Shown here: positions 8,130 to 16,958 of the stretch, in pieces
Position numbering within the stretch: position 1 is the stretch's first letter
Layout of the letters: each line of letters begins with the position of its first letter
Assembly: GCA_007136405.1 (NCBI GenBank)
Contig: SLHA01000072.1
Span: 1 to 33,243 of the forward strand
Reading direction: 5' to 3'
DNA: 33,243 nucleotides
From: Candidatus Latescibacterota bacterium
Lineage (GTDB): Bacteria > Latescibacterota > UBA2968 > UBA8231
Made by a program: the position numbers and the translations under genes
Notes under the pieces: generated by a model
What the model was told of the DNA's origin: nothing
Seen by the model: the letters and a program-made list of their open reading frames with translations, nothing else
Databases searched by the model: none

Positions 8130-9980
8130 TCAGACCTTTGTCACGGCATGGAAACGGCACACAGCGTAGCACGCGCCGCACGTGATGCAGGTTTCCTGGT
8201 CGATCACATGCGGCTGATTCTTCTTGCCGGCGATGGCATTCACGGTACACTTCCGCACGCAGGCCGTGCAGCCGGTGCAGGCTTCCGGATCGATCACATA
8301 GCGAAGCAGGCCCGGGCATTGCCCGGCCGGACAGCGATGGTCCCGTACATGGGCTTCGTATTCATCCTTATAGTACCGCAGCGTCGTCAACACCGGATTC
8401 GGCGCCGTTTGCCCCAGCCCGCACAACGAGGCGGCCTGCACGACATGGGCGATCTCCTCGAGGAGATCCAGGTCTTCCCGCTTTGCCCTGCCGTTGCATA
8501 TATCGGTCAGAATCCGCAGCATCTGACGCGTGCCGAGCCGGCAGGGAGCGCACTTGCCGCATGACTCCCTTTGGGTGAACTCGACGAAATACCGCGCCAC
8601 ATCCACCATGCAGGTCTCGTCGTCCATGACGACCATGCCGCCCGAGCCCATGATGGCCCCGGCTTCTGCCAGGTTCTCGTAGTCGACGGCGATATCCAGG
8701 TATTCCGCGGACAGGCAGCCTCCCGATGGCCCGCCGGTCTGGACCGCCTTGAACTGCCGTCCATCCGGAACCCCTCCTCCGATCGTGAAGACGATGTCGC
8801 GCAGGGAAGTGCCCAGGGGAACCTCGATCAAGCCGGTGCGTGCTATTTTTCCCGCCAGAGCAAACGTCTTGGTACCCCGGCTTTTTTCCGTTCCATGCCG
8901 GGAGTACCAGCCGCTGCCCCTGGTTATAATCACCGGTATATTGGCCAGGGTCTCGACATTGTTGATGTTCGTCGGCTTGCCGGACAACCCTTCCTGCGCC
9001 GGGAAGGGTGGACGCGAGTGCGGCATGCCCCGCCTGCCTTCGATGGATGCCAGCAGGGCCGTCTCTTCGCCGCAGACGAACGCTCCGGCGCCTTTCTTGA
9101 TCCGGATCTGAAAGTTGAAGCCGGTGCCGAGGATATTGCTGCCCAGCAGGCCCATGTCGCGGACCTGTTGGAGGGCTTGTTCCAGGCGCCGGATAGCGAG
9201 CGGATACTCGGCACGGGCGTAGATATAACCCTGTTCCGCTCCGATAGCCCAGGCGGCGATGCACATGCCTTCGATGATCGAGTGCGGATCGTTCTCGATG
9301 ACCGAGCGATCCATGAACGCTCCGGGGTCGCCCTCGTCGGCATTGCAGACGACGTACTTGGGTTCGCCTTTGGCCTTGCGGCACAACTCCCACTTGGTTC
9401 CGGTGGGGAAGCCCGCGCCGCCGCGTCCGCGCAATCCCGATGCTTGAACCTCTTCGATCACCTGCTCCGGCGACATCGACAGCGCCAGGCGGAGCCCCTC
9501 GTAGCCGCCGCGGGCAATGTAGTGATACGCGTTCCCAGGCGAGATGATACCGCTGTTGCGCAGCACCACGCGTACCTGGCTGCGGATCATCGGTAGATCG
9601 GCAAAGCGCGCGATGCCCGCGGCTCCCGCGCCGTTCATCGTCGCCAGGGCCATATCGGGGCGCAAGTCACCCCGCTCGAAGTAACCCCGCAGAAGCGGCT
9701 CGACATCGTTGGCCAGTACGCCCGCGTACAGGATGCGGGGCAGCTCCGGTTGGCTCAGTTCGACCAGCGGTTCGGCGTAGCAAAGTCCCAGACATCCCAC
9801 CTCCCATACCCGGTCGGCCAGGTTCCTGCTGGCGGCATAGGCGCGGATTCGGTCGAGGCTCGCGCCGGCTCCGGCGGCCTGTCCGCAGGTCGCCGTTCCC
9901 ACCAGTATGCGCGGTTTACCGGGCGCATCGAAATCCGTCCAGGCGTTCAGCGCCTGCTCTCGTATGGTCTCGAACCTCAC
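8130..9980 (-). CDS. Formate dehydrogenase NADH-binding (beta) subunit, NuoF-like with extra ferredoxin domain
   Basis: 616 residues. Residues about 20-110 are a thioredoxin-like [2Fe-2S] domain (CGQAAGA, later GCLGLC). The NuoF core follows with the FMN/NAD site (GLRGRGGAGFPTG, NADEGDPGAFMDR, GEETALL) and the [4Fe-4S] motif SCGKCAPCRLG. The C-terminal 60 residues hold two more [4Fe-4S] motifs (CTGCTACVRKC, CITCGACYAVC). This plan is that of HydB/HndC and of FdsB-like subunits in soluble formate dehydrogenases. It passes electrons between the alpha subunit and NAD(P). The added ferredoxin domain leaves open ferredoxin use or electron bifurcation, which sequence alone cannot settle. It starts with GTG at 9980 and overlaps the preceding stop by four bases (GTGA). 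Confidence 0.92.
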   Translation of the reverse strand: MRFETIREQALNAWTDFDAPGKPRILVGTATCGQAAGAGASLDRIRAYAASRNLADRVWEVGCLGLCYAEPLVELSQPELPRILYAGVLANDVEPLLRGYFERGDLRPDMALATMNGAGAAGIARFADLPMIRSQVRVVLRNSGIISPGNAYHYIARGGYEGLRLALSMSPEQVIEEVQASGLRGRGGAGFPTGTKWELCRKAKGEPKYVVCNADEGDPGAFMDRSVIENDPHSIIEGMCIAAWAIGAEQGYIYARAEYPLAIRRLEQALQQVRDMGLLGSNILGTGFNFQIRIKKGAGAFVCGEETALLASIEGRRGMPHSRPPFPAQEGLSGKPTNINNVETLANIPVIITRGSGWYSRHGTEKSRGTKTFALAGKIARTGLIEVPLGTSLRDIVFTIGGGVPDGRQFKAVQTGGPSGGCLSAEYLDIAVDYENLAEAGAIMGSGGMVVMDDETCMVDVARYFVEFTQRESCGKCAPCRLGTRQMLRILTDICNGRAKREDLDLLEEIAHVVQAASLCGLGQTAPNPVLTTLRYYKDEYEAHVRDHRCPAGQCPGLLRYVIDPEACTGCTACVRKCTVNAIAGKKNQPHVIDQETCITCGACYAVCRFHAVTKV

Positions 9981-10444
9981 CGCAGTGCCTCCAATATGTC
10001 GACAGCTTGAGCGGGGGTGACCTTACCGTATACCGTGTCATTGACGACCAGTACCGGCGCGAGGGCGCACGAACCGAAGCACGCCACTCCTTCCAGGCTG
10101 AATTCGAAGTCCTGACTGGTTTCTCCCGGGGCGATCCCCAGGTGCGCCTGGATCGCGGTGATGATCTTTTCCGCTCCCCGAACGTGACACGCGGTGCCCT
10201 GACACACGTGGATCCTGTTCCGCCCCTGGGGGCTGAGGTGGAATTGCGCATAAAACGTCGTCACTCCGTATACAGTACTGGCGGGGAGATTCAGGAACCG
10301 CGCCGTCTCGCTCATCGCCTCGCTCGGGATGTAGCCGAAAACATCCTGTATATCCTGCAGAATCGGGATCAGTTCGCTCTGCTCACCCGTGTACCGATCG
10401 AACACATCCTGAAGTTGCTGTTGCATGGTGAGAGCAGACTCCAT
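9977..10444 (-). CDS. Formate dehydrogenase gamma subunit, NuoE-like [2Fe-2S] protein
   Basis: About 155 residues matching the 24-kDa (NuoE) family: an N-terminal helical part (LIPILQDIQDVFGYIPSEAM, TTFYAQFHL), then the thioredoxin-like fold with the four cluster ligands in CQGTAC and CFGSC. It is the small electron-transfer partner of the NuoF-like subunit and first gene of the formate dehydrogenase operon. The frame is open further upstream to 10645, but that extension resembles nothing. ATG 10444 and ATG 10426 are both possible starts and neither has an ideally spaced ribosome binding site. I give the longer one. Confidence 0.88.
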   Translation of the reverse strand: MESALTMQQQLQDVFDRYTGEQSELIPILQDIQDVFGYIPSEAMSETARFLNLPASTVYGVTTFYAQFHLSPQGRNRIHVCQGTACHVRGAEKIITAIQAHLGIAPGETSQDFEFSLEGVACFGSCALAPVLVVNDTVYGKVTPAQAVDILEALR

Positions 10445-10712
10445 GGCTCCGAAGCGTAGACGATAGCCTGATGGCCCACGCCTTGGGCATCGTCGAGCAT
10501 CCGCGGAATGAATCCCACAGGGCAAGGGGCGCCGGTCAGCCGGTCGCTTGTGCCGATACAAGCTGCGGTCGCGATTCTCGCAGCTTCCCGCGCAGTTTCC
10601 CGTGCGCGAGACCAGCAGAGGCCGGGCACCGGAAAGCCGCCACAAACACTGGAATCTAATGGGTCAGAACGATGCGGGCTACATTTCACGTCAACCCAGG
10701 TCGTTGATACGA

Positions 10713-10740
10713 TGTATACGCTTGATCAGGGTCCAGTCAA
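10713..10740 (-). promoter_or_regulatory. Candidate sigma-70 promoter for the formate dehydrogenase operon
   Basis: On the minus strand TTGACT (10740-10735), a 16-base spacer and TATACA (10718-10713). It implies a leader of about 260 bases before the NuoE-like gene, rich in GC and containing the hairpin at 10560-10586. Confidence 0.5.
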
Positions 10741-10811
10741 GCGCCGCCAAACAGTCCGCCGGACGTCGGCATCGGTCCTGGCGAGCAGGGAGAGCATCCA
10801 TCGACCGGGCG

Positions 10812-10842
10812 TTGGCGTAATATCGACGATTTATGTTATACT
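10812..10842 (+). promoter_or_regulatory. Possible promoter for the PHP-Cache-DUF294 sensor gene
   Basis: TTGGCG (10812-10817) and TATACT (10837-10842) with a 19-base spacer; 18 if the -10 is read as TTATAC. The spacing is long, so this is only moderately supported. It would give a leader of about 230 bases carrying the GAACGGATCT repeats. Confidence 0.35.
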
Positions 10843-11078
10843 GATAGCTAGAGTTCGGAGAAGTCCCGACGCGGGTTCGAGGCGCTCGTGAACAGGACCG
10901 TGGCAGGGCGTCTTGCTCCTGAAAGCGGACCCAGGGATGACCGGCAAGAAGGAGCGCATGACTTTTCCTCGAACGCAGTCACAAACGGTAATACTCCGTA
11001 GAGAACGGATCTGTCATACAACAGTATCCAGGAGGGCTTTTGCCTCGCCTTCGAACGGATCTTGGACAAGGGTGAGTC

Positions 11079-14000
11079 ATGGTAACGAACGACCCTGTCA
11101 CGCACGCACGGAGCAATGAAGCTCTTATCAAGCAAGCAGACAGTAGCTCGGAGCCCGCGTCAGACAATGGTTCGGGTAAACAGACCGTATTGCTGGATCT
11201 TCACTGTCATTCCGATGTAAGCGACGGGTACTACCCGCCGGAAGCGGTAGCCGAAATGACTGCCCGTGCCGGGGCCGCATATGCGGCGTTGACCGACCAC
11301 AGGAGCACAGATGGGTTCTGGAGATTTCGTGCCGCCGCCATCCGGAATGGGGTTACCGCGATAACCGGTACAGAGCTTCATGCCCTCTTCGAGGGTAGTG
11401 AAATCCATCTTCTTGCGTACGGTTTCGATCCTGACAGCGACAGAATTCGGCAACTGGTCGAGAGTACCCACGATGTGTCCGAAGCTCTCACCGCCGTTCA
11501 TGAAGCGGGAGGTATCGTACTGCTTGCACACCCGCTCCAGGCAGCGCGCGCCGACGGGGATCTGGAGAAGACTGTGGCCAGACTGGCCGACATGGGCCTG
11601 GACGGGATCGAGGCTTATTACAAGCCCTATGCTACGGAAACTCAGAACCAGCTGGTCGCCCTGGCGGATAGACTGGGTATACTCACCTGCGGCGGAAGTG
11701 ATTTCCACGGACCCAGAGGACCGGGCATCTCAGTCGAAGAGGGTCCGGTTGTCGAGATGCCCGTGGAACGGTGGAAACAGTTTCGCGAAGCCCTGGGAAA
11801 CCATGAATCACGAGAGCGGAACACCGCAGAGAAACATCAGGATGAAGCGGCGGCATCCACCGGGATACCGGGCACCATCGATTGGCGTTGGCTTTTCCTT
11901 CGGATCGTGCTGCCGTCACTTCTGGTGATCGGATTTTTCGTGACCCTGCTCTTTGCCGTCCATATACCGGTAATGGAGGAAAAGCTGCTGGATCGCAAGC
12001 GCGAGACGGTGATGGAGCTCACCAACGTAGCCTGGAGCATTCTCGACGACTACAACCGCGAAGTCACAGAAGGGGTCGTGGATATCCAGGAAGCGCAGCA
12101 GGCCGCGGCCAACCGGATACGGCGGCTTCGTTACGGACCGGAGGGCAAAGACTACTTCTGGATAACCGACATGCATCCGAAAATGGTGATGCATCCCTAC
12201 AGGGAGGATCTCGAAGGAACGGATCTTTCGGACTTCACCGATTCCGAGGGGATTCGCCCATTCGTAGAATTTGTCAACACTGTCAAGCAGCACAACTCCG
12301 GTTTCGTTTGGTATGTATGGCAGTGGCAGGACGATCCTGACCGGTTCGAAGCCAAGGAGTCCTATGTCCGCGCGTTCGAGCCTTGGGGATGGGTCATCGG
12401 CACGGGTCTATACGTGGACGATGTCACCGCGGAGATCGAGGCGATAACCGGATGGATGATCGATGTCTCGTTCATCGCGACGGTTCTCGCCGCTGCGCTA
12501 CTGTTTACCGTCGCCTATCAGAGCCTGCAGGTGGAACGGAGAAGAAGCGAAGCTGAACGCGAACTGCATCTTTCCCACGAACGGTACCGGGCCCTGGTAG
12601 AATCATCAACCGCGGGAATCCTGCTCCTGGTTGACGGAAGATGCACTTATGCAAATTCCTCACTCCTCGACATGATTGGATGTTCCGCTCAGGAAATCGC
12701 TTTTCTGGATATTCAAGACATCATTCTCTCGCGCGGGCCCAATTCGGGAGAAGCCCACTCCGGAGAACAGCTTGAACTCATCGCGGCGGGAGAAGCGATC
12801 CGCGAACCCTTTGAAGCGCGGCTGCAGCGCACGAACGGTCAGACTGTACCTATCCTGCTGTCATCTACTCCCGTCTATTTCTCCGGACGACAGGGACTGC
12901 TTCTCAGCATTCAGGATATTTCCAGACATAGGGCAATGCAGTCCGAAACCGAACGGGACCATCTCGTAACCCAGTTGCAGACATCGCTGCTTTTCCTCAC
13001 CGAACCGGTTCGGAATTCCATGGACTCGCCGGTCTCCTGTCCGCTGCATACGCCGATCAGTCAGGCAGTGCGGCTGATGAACCGGCATAATACAGATGCG
13101 CTCATGATCACCGGACCAGACGGAGATCCGCTGGGCATCATCACGGACTTTGATATACGGGGCCGCGTGGTCGCCCAGGGGATCGACATTGCGCTGCCAG
13201 TCTCCCGGATCATGAGCGCTCCCGTGGTGACGGTGGATGAAAGCACTCCGGTATTCGAGGCGATACTCCTCGAGCAGGACCGCAGTATCGATCACCTTGC
13301 GGTCACCGACGGAAGCGACAATCTGGTCGGTATTCTGAGAAGCAGCCGGTTGGTCAGGCCGGATCGGTATTCACTTGTCATACTGACCCAGCAGATCCGC
13401 AAGGCCAGCACCGTAGAGGGGGTGGCCGAATGCCGTGAACGCCTGCCGGCACTGGTCGTGTCCCTGGTAGATTCAGGTGTTCTTCCGCGGAGCATCTGTC
13501 ATGTTACCACAGCGGTCTCCGATGCCGCGACCAAACGGGTGATAGACCTGGCGGTAGAGGAACTCGGCACACCACCCTGCAGATTCGCGTTTATCGCTCT
13601 CGGAAGTGAGGCGCGCAGGGAGCAGACCCTGGCCACGGACCAGGACAATGCGCTAATTTACGAGGATTCGAAAGAAGAGGAAGCCGCCCGGTATTTTCTT
13701 GACCTGGGAACGCTGATCTGTGATGGTCTCGATCGCGTCGGATACCGGTACTGCAAGGGTGGTAATATGGCGAACAACCCACAGTGGAATCAGCCCATCG
13801 AACACTGGAAGCGATATTTCACCCGGTGGATTGCCGAGCCGAACGACAAGGCACTGGTCCACTGCAACGTGTTTTTTGACTGGCGCTTCATTCACGGGGA
13901 TGTGTCCCTGCTGGACACTCTGCGTGAGCATGTCATCCGTGTCATCGCGGAGTACCCGGCTTTTCTTTCCTATATGGCGCGCAACACGCTGCGATACAAA

Positions 14001-14402
14001 CCGCCGGTCGGGCTCTTCGGCCGGATTGTGACCGGCTCCGCGGGAGAGCGCAAAAACACTTTCAACATCAAGGAAGCGATGCTTCCTATTGTCAACTTTG
14101 CGCGGCTCTACGCACTTCAGCATCAGTTGGAGCAGACGAACACCTTCAGCCGTCTGGAGCAGCTCCACTCCATCGGAATTCTTCAGGATGAGAGTTTCCG
14201 GGCCACGATCCAGGCGTACAGTCATCTGATGCAGCTGCGCTACCGCAGGCAGACCGACCAGCTGAAAGCAGGTATGCCGGTGAATAACTCCATCGACCCT
14301 GCCACTCTAACTCAGATAGAAACCGGAATGCTGAAATGGACCTTCTCCCAGATATCCGTGATTCAGAAGAAGGTAGGGTTCGAGTTTCACGCGGTGGGTT
14401 GA
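11079..14402 (+). CDS. PHP-transmembrane-Cache-PAS-CBS-DUF294 multidomain sensor/regulator
   Basis: 1107 residues. PHP phosphoesterase domain about 37-235 (LHCHSDVSDG, ALTDH, GTELH, LLAHP, GGSDFHG supply the metal ligands). Helix about 275-297. Extracytoplasmic single-Cache domain about 298-447 (DYFWITDMHPKMVMHP, EPWGWVIGTGLYVDD). Second helix about 460-480. PAS about 500-620. CBS pair about 645-760. DUF294 nucleotidyltransferase-like domain with GSEAR and DQD (about 842-857), then its C-terminal helical domain to the end. The Cache type resembles sCache_2 domains, several of which bind acetate, pyruvate or similar small acids in chemoreceptors. An acetate-symporter-like gene pair follows, and DUF294-CBS proteins are commonly encoded beside such symporters. 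I infer a membrane sensor that adjusts the symporter. ATG 11079 follows AAGGGTGAG. Whether the PHP domain hydrolyses a nucleotide or phosphoester is unknown. Confidence 0.9.
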   Translation: MVTNDPVTHARSNEALIKQADSSSEPASDNGSGKQTVLLDLHCHSDVSDGYYPPEAVAEMTARAGAAYAALTDHRSTDGFWRFRAAAIRNGVTAITGTELHALFEGSEIHLLAYGFDPDSDRIRQLVESTHDVSEALTAVHEAGGIVLLAHPLQAARADGDLEKTVARLADMGLDGIEAYYKPYATETQNQLVALADRLGILTCGGSDFHGPRGPGISVEEGPVVEMPVERWKQFREALGNHESRERNTAEKHQDEAAASTGIPGTIDWRWLFLRIVLPSLLVIGFFVTLLFAVHIPVMEEKLLDRKRETVMELTNVAWSILDDYNREVTEGVVDIQEAQQAAANRIRRLRYGPEGKDYFWITDMHPKMVMHPYREDLEGTDLSDFTDSEGIRPFVEFVNTVKQHNSGFVWYVWQWQDDPDRFEAKESYVRAFEPWGWVIGTGLYVDDVTAEIEAITGWMIDVSFIATVLAAALLFTVAYQSLQVERRRSEAERELHLSHERYRALVESSTAGILLLVDGRCTYANSSLLDMIGCSAQEIAFLDIQDIILSRGPNSGEAHSGEQLELIAAGEAIREPFEARLQRTNGQTVPILLSSTPVYFSGRQGLLLSIQDISRHRAMQSETERDHLVTQLQTSLLFLTEPVRNSMDSPVSCPLHTPISQAVRLMNRHNTDALMITGPDGDPLGIITDFDIRGRVVAQGIDIALPVSRIMSAPVVTVDESTPVFEAILLEQDRSIDHLAVTDGSDNLVGILRSSRLVRPDRYSLVILTQQIRKASTVEGVAECRERLPALVVSLVDSGVLPRSICHVTTAVSDAATKRVIDLAVEELGTPPCRFAFIALGSEARREQTLATDQDNALIYEDSKEEEAARYFLDLGTLICDGLDRVGYRYCKGGNMANNPQWNQPIEHWKRYFTRWIAEPNDKALVHCNVFFDWRFIHGDVSLLDTLREHVIRVIAEYPAFLSYMARNTLRYKPPVGLFGRIVTGSAGERKNTFNIKEAMLPIVNFARLYALQHQLEQTNTFSRLEQLHSIGILQDESFRATIQAYSHLMQLRYRRQTDQLKAGMPVNNSIDPATLTQIETGMLKWTFSQISVIQKKVGFEFHAVG

Positions 14403-14600
14403 GGCAGCGCGCGGATACCGGTCGTTGATGCCGGCTCGCGCCTGCCCATCCTGCCGGACTGCGCTGGCCCAAGGGCATGTGCCTGCATTTACACACTCTA
14501 TCCCGGAGGACTTGACAAAAATACCAATATATTGCTGTTTGCTCCGTTCAGTGTGGTTGAGTTGGTTCTCATTTTCTCCTAACAAGATGCGGGAGGCTTT

Positions 14601-14864
14601 ATGGACAGTCAAGACACGATCCTGAACGATGAATTCGAAAAACGAAAAGTTGTTTTAGGCGTTAAAATGACCCTGTTGTATTCGCTGGTTTATGCAGGCT
14701 TTGTCGCTCTCAGCGTTTTCAAGCCGACCGCTATGGCCGGAAGAGCGGTTCTAGGGCTCAATGTGGCCGTGGCCTATGGGTTGGGCCTTATAATTATAGC
14801 CGTAATTTTTGCACTCATCTACAATATTTTATGCCGTTTTCCGGCCGAACAAAAGGGGGAGTAG
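14601..14864 (+). CDS. DUF485-family small membrane protein, symporter partner
   Basis: 87 residues with two hydrophobic helices (about 23-40 and 52-75), a charged N-terminus and a short charged tail. This is the YjcH/DUF485 pattern found directly before acetate-type sodium symporters. GGGAGG precedes the ATG, and the stop abuts the start of the next gene with no gap. It probably assists assembly or activity of the symporter; its biochemical role is not established. Confidence 0.8.
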   Translation: MDSQDTILNDEFEKRKVVLGVKMTLLYSLVYAGFVALSVFKPTAMAGRAVLGLNVAVAYGLGLIIIAVIFALIYNILCRFPAEQKGE

Positions 14865-16958
14865 ATGGCTATTGGTGTTTTTGTCGTTTTTGTCGGCCTG
14901 GTGTTGGGTGTATCATATCATACAAGCCGTAAAGCAAGCAGCGTTGGTGGATATTTTGTGGCGAATAGTTCCATCCACTGGGGTGTGAACGGTATCGCGT
15001 TTGCAGGAGGATACCTCTCCGTAGCCAGTTTTCTCGGTATCTGTGGTCTAATCGCGTTTTACGGATATGACGGTTTTCTCTATTCGATCGGCTTTCTTGC
15101 CGGTTGGATCGTCGCTCTGTTTGTGATCGCAGAACCCATGAAAAAAAGAGGAACCTTCACGTTTCCCGATGCATTGAACCGTACCTTCGGAAAACCCGGC
15201 ATTCAGCTTGCGGCAGGATTGAGTGTGCTCGTAGTATCTTTGTTCTATCTTGTCCCGCAGATGGTTGGCGCCGGAGTGCTCGTTGAACCTCTTTTGGGAA
15301 TCACTCATTACTGGGGTGTGATAATCGTCGGGACCGTCGTCATCCTGATCGTAGCGGGTGGCGGCATGACATCCACTACTTATGTACAGTTTTTCAATGG
15401 AGGGCTGCTTTTAACATTCGCGGCGATTCTCTCGGTTGCAGTGTTGATCCGCGGCGTCAACACTGTCGATTTGCCTGTTGAAGAAGGAAGCCGGGGTCTG
15501 GAGAGCTACAGGTTTGCACAGATGGCTATCGAAAAAAACAATGGCGTGCCGGAAATCGACATGCCCGGAGCCAGAATCACAGGCAGACATGCAGTGATGG
15601 ACAGGTACACAGACCAAGAGAGTGTTGTTTTTTTTCGGATATCCCGTCCTGTCGAAGCCTCTCTCGTTGATGAGGGAACATATACAGCAAGCATAAAAGG
15701 ACGCACACCTCGCTTCGAAGCTGCACAGGCTGAAGGTTCGGGTTGGAGCATCGAGGCGTTTGACGGCCATCCAGCCGTTCGAATTGAAGACTGGTGGCGC
15801 CTCGGAACAAACAATGATGGATCACACGTATTGCTGGAGACCCAATACCGCGCTGTAAGCCCGGACGGAAGTACACTGGTAAATGGTGCTCCGGAGGGCC
15901 CTTTTAACCGCCTGAGGCAGATGGGGTATGTTTCCGAGATTCCCGCTGATTACGGTGAGAGTACCGGTCCGGTTGGTCCTCTTAGAATTCTGTCCGTGTT
16001 GTCAGATAACTCTACTGTCGTACGCCAGCCGTTGAATGTTACATTTAGTAGTGATAGAAATGAACAGGTGACCATTTACTACGAACAGCCAGTGAAAGGT
16101 TCTACCTTCATGCGGCCAGGGTTGATGTTCCCTCTGGAAGCGCGACAGGGAGAGCCGCCAACTACTACCTTTTTGAATAGACTTAACTTTATCTCACTGA
16201 TGATCGGACTGTTTCTGGGCACTTCCGCTCTTCCCCATATTCTCATACGGTATTATACGGTTCCCAGCGCGGAAGATGCCCGCAAGTCCACCATAGTGGC
16301 TATAGCTGGAATCGGACTTTTTTATATTCTCACGATGTACCTTGGTGTCGGATCCATAGCGTCGGGAGCTGTTAACCCCGAAACCAGCAATATGAGCGCT
16401 CCACTACTCGCGCGCAGCTTCGGAGAAATTCTGTTCGCGATGATTTCAGGTATAGCCTTTACAACAGTTCTGGCCACCGTTTCAGGACTGATCATGGCCG
16501 CTTCGGGAGCGGTAGCGCACGATCTCCTGGGAAATCTGACCAGCCGAGACTATTCTGACCATGCAAAGGTCCTTGCCGGGCGCATCGTGGCGATCGTGGT
16601 CGGAATAATCGGTATAATACTCGGTATTTCCTTCAGAGGCATGAACGTGTCGTTTCTGGTCGGATGGGCCTTTGCTGTAGCTGCCTCGGCTAACCTGCCG
16701 GCGCTTCTTGCCATTCTTTTCTGGAAACGCACCACCTCGCAGGCGATAATTGCATCTATTCTGACAGGCGTCATATCGTCGGTTACCCTGATTGCACTCT
16801 GCCCGGATATGTGGGCACGATACGGGTTCGATCCGGCCACAGCGCCAATGCCGATCAATCAACCGGGTATTTTTTCCATCCCATTGAGTTTTGCTGTGCT
16901 GATTATCGTTTCTCTGGCAACATCGAACAACATCGAAAAGCATCAAGTCGCCGTATGA
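14865..16958 (+). CDS. Sodium:solute symporter (SSS family, ActP-like) with large extra domain
   Basis: 697 residues. The first 190 residues carry typical SSS helices (SVASFLGICGLIAFYGYDG, KRGTFTFPDAL, VPQMVGAG). After about residue 432 the family pattern resumes (LFLGTSALPHILIRYYTVPSAEDARKST, VLATVSGLIMAASGAVAHDL). This resembles cation/acetate symporters (ActP) and predicts Na+-driven uptake of a small carboxylate. The segment about 195-432 is a hydrophilic insertion of roughly 240 residues where ActP has a short loop. It contains no helix long enough to span the membrane, so it should form an extracytoplasmic domain. Base composition looks somewhat more AT-rich than the neighbouring genes. 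It is translated directly after the DUF485 protein and follows the Cache-DUF294 sensor. Confidence 0.85.
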   Translation: MAIGVFVVFVGLVLGVSYHTSRKASSVGGYFVANSSIHWGVNGIAFAGGYLSVASFLGICGLIAFYGYDGFLYSIGFLAGWIVALFVIAEPMKKRGTFTFPDALNRTFGKPGIQLAAGLSVLVVSLFYLVPQMVGAGVLVEPLLGITHYWGVIIVGTVVILIVAGGGMTSTTYVQFFNGGLLLTFAAILSVAVLIRGVNTVDLPVEEGSRGLESYRFAQMAIEKNNGVPEIDMPGARITGRHAVMDRYTDQESVVFFRISRPVEASLVDEGTYTASIKGRTPRFEAAQAEGSGWSIEAFDGHPAVRIEDWWRLGTNNDGSHVLLETQYRAVSPDGSTLVNGAPEGPFNRLRQMGYVSEIPADYGESTGPVGPLRILSVLSDNSTVVRQPLNVTFSSDRNEQVTIYYEQPVKGSTFMRPGLMFPLEARQGEPPTTTFLNRLNFISLMIGLFLGTSALPHILIRYYTVPSAEDARKSTIVAIAGIGLFYILTMYLGVGSIASGAVNPETSNMSAPLLARSFGEILFAMISGIAFTTVLATVSGLIMAASGAVAHDLLGNLTSRDYSDHAKVLAGRIVAIVVGIIGIILGISFRGMNVSFLVGWAFAVAASANLPALLAILFWKRTTSQAIIASILTGVISSVTLIALCPDMWARYGFDPATAPMPINQPGIFSIPLSFAVLIIVSLATSNNIEKHQVAV

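Larger units (their letters stand above)
10445..11078. other. 634-base divergent intergenic region
   Basis: This separates the leftward formate dehydrogenase operon from the rightward PHP-sensor gene. It holds a minus-strand promoter (10713-10740), a probable plus-strand promoter (10812-10842), and a perfect 8-bp inverted repeat with 11-base loop (10560-10567 / 10579-10586, AAGCTGCG/CGCAGCTT). A 10-base direct repeat GAACGGATCT occurs at 11003 and 11053. Small open frames here show no family features and I do not call them. Confidence 0.5.

Noticed and set aside
10445..10680. Leader resemblance to a cobalamin or molybdenum-cofactor riboswitch
   Set aside because: Short stretches such as GGTGCCC and GGGAA are present, but the conserved core elements do not line up; left as an unclassified leader.
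10369..10891. Small frames in the divergent region (minus 10369-10689, plus 10508-10891)
   Set aside because: No conserved motif, poor start contexts, and they overlap promoter and leader elements.
14512..14540. TTGACA ahead of the DUF485 gene as a promoter
   Set aside because: No acceptable -10 box lies 16-18 bases downstream (CTGTTT at 17); the TATATT nearby is too close.
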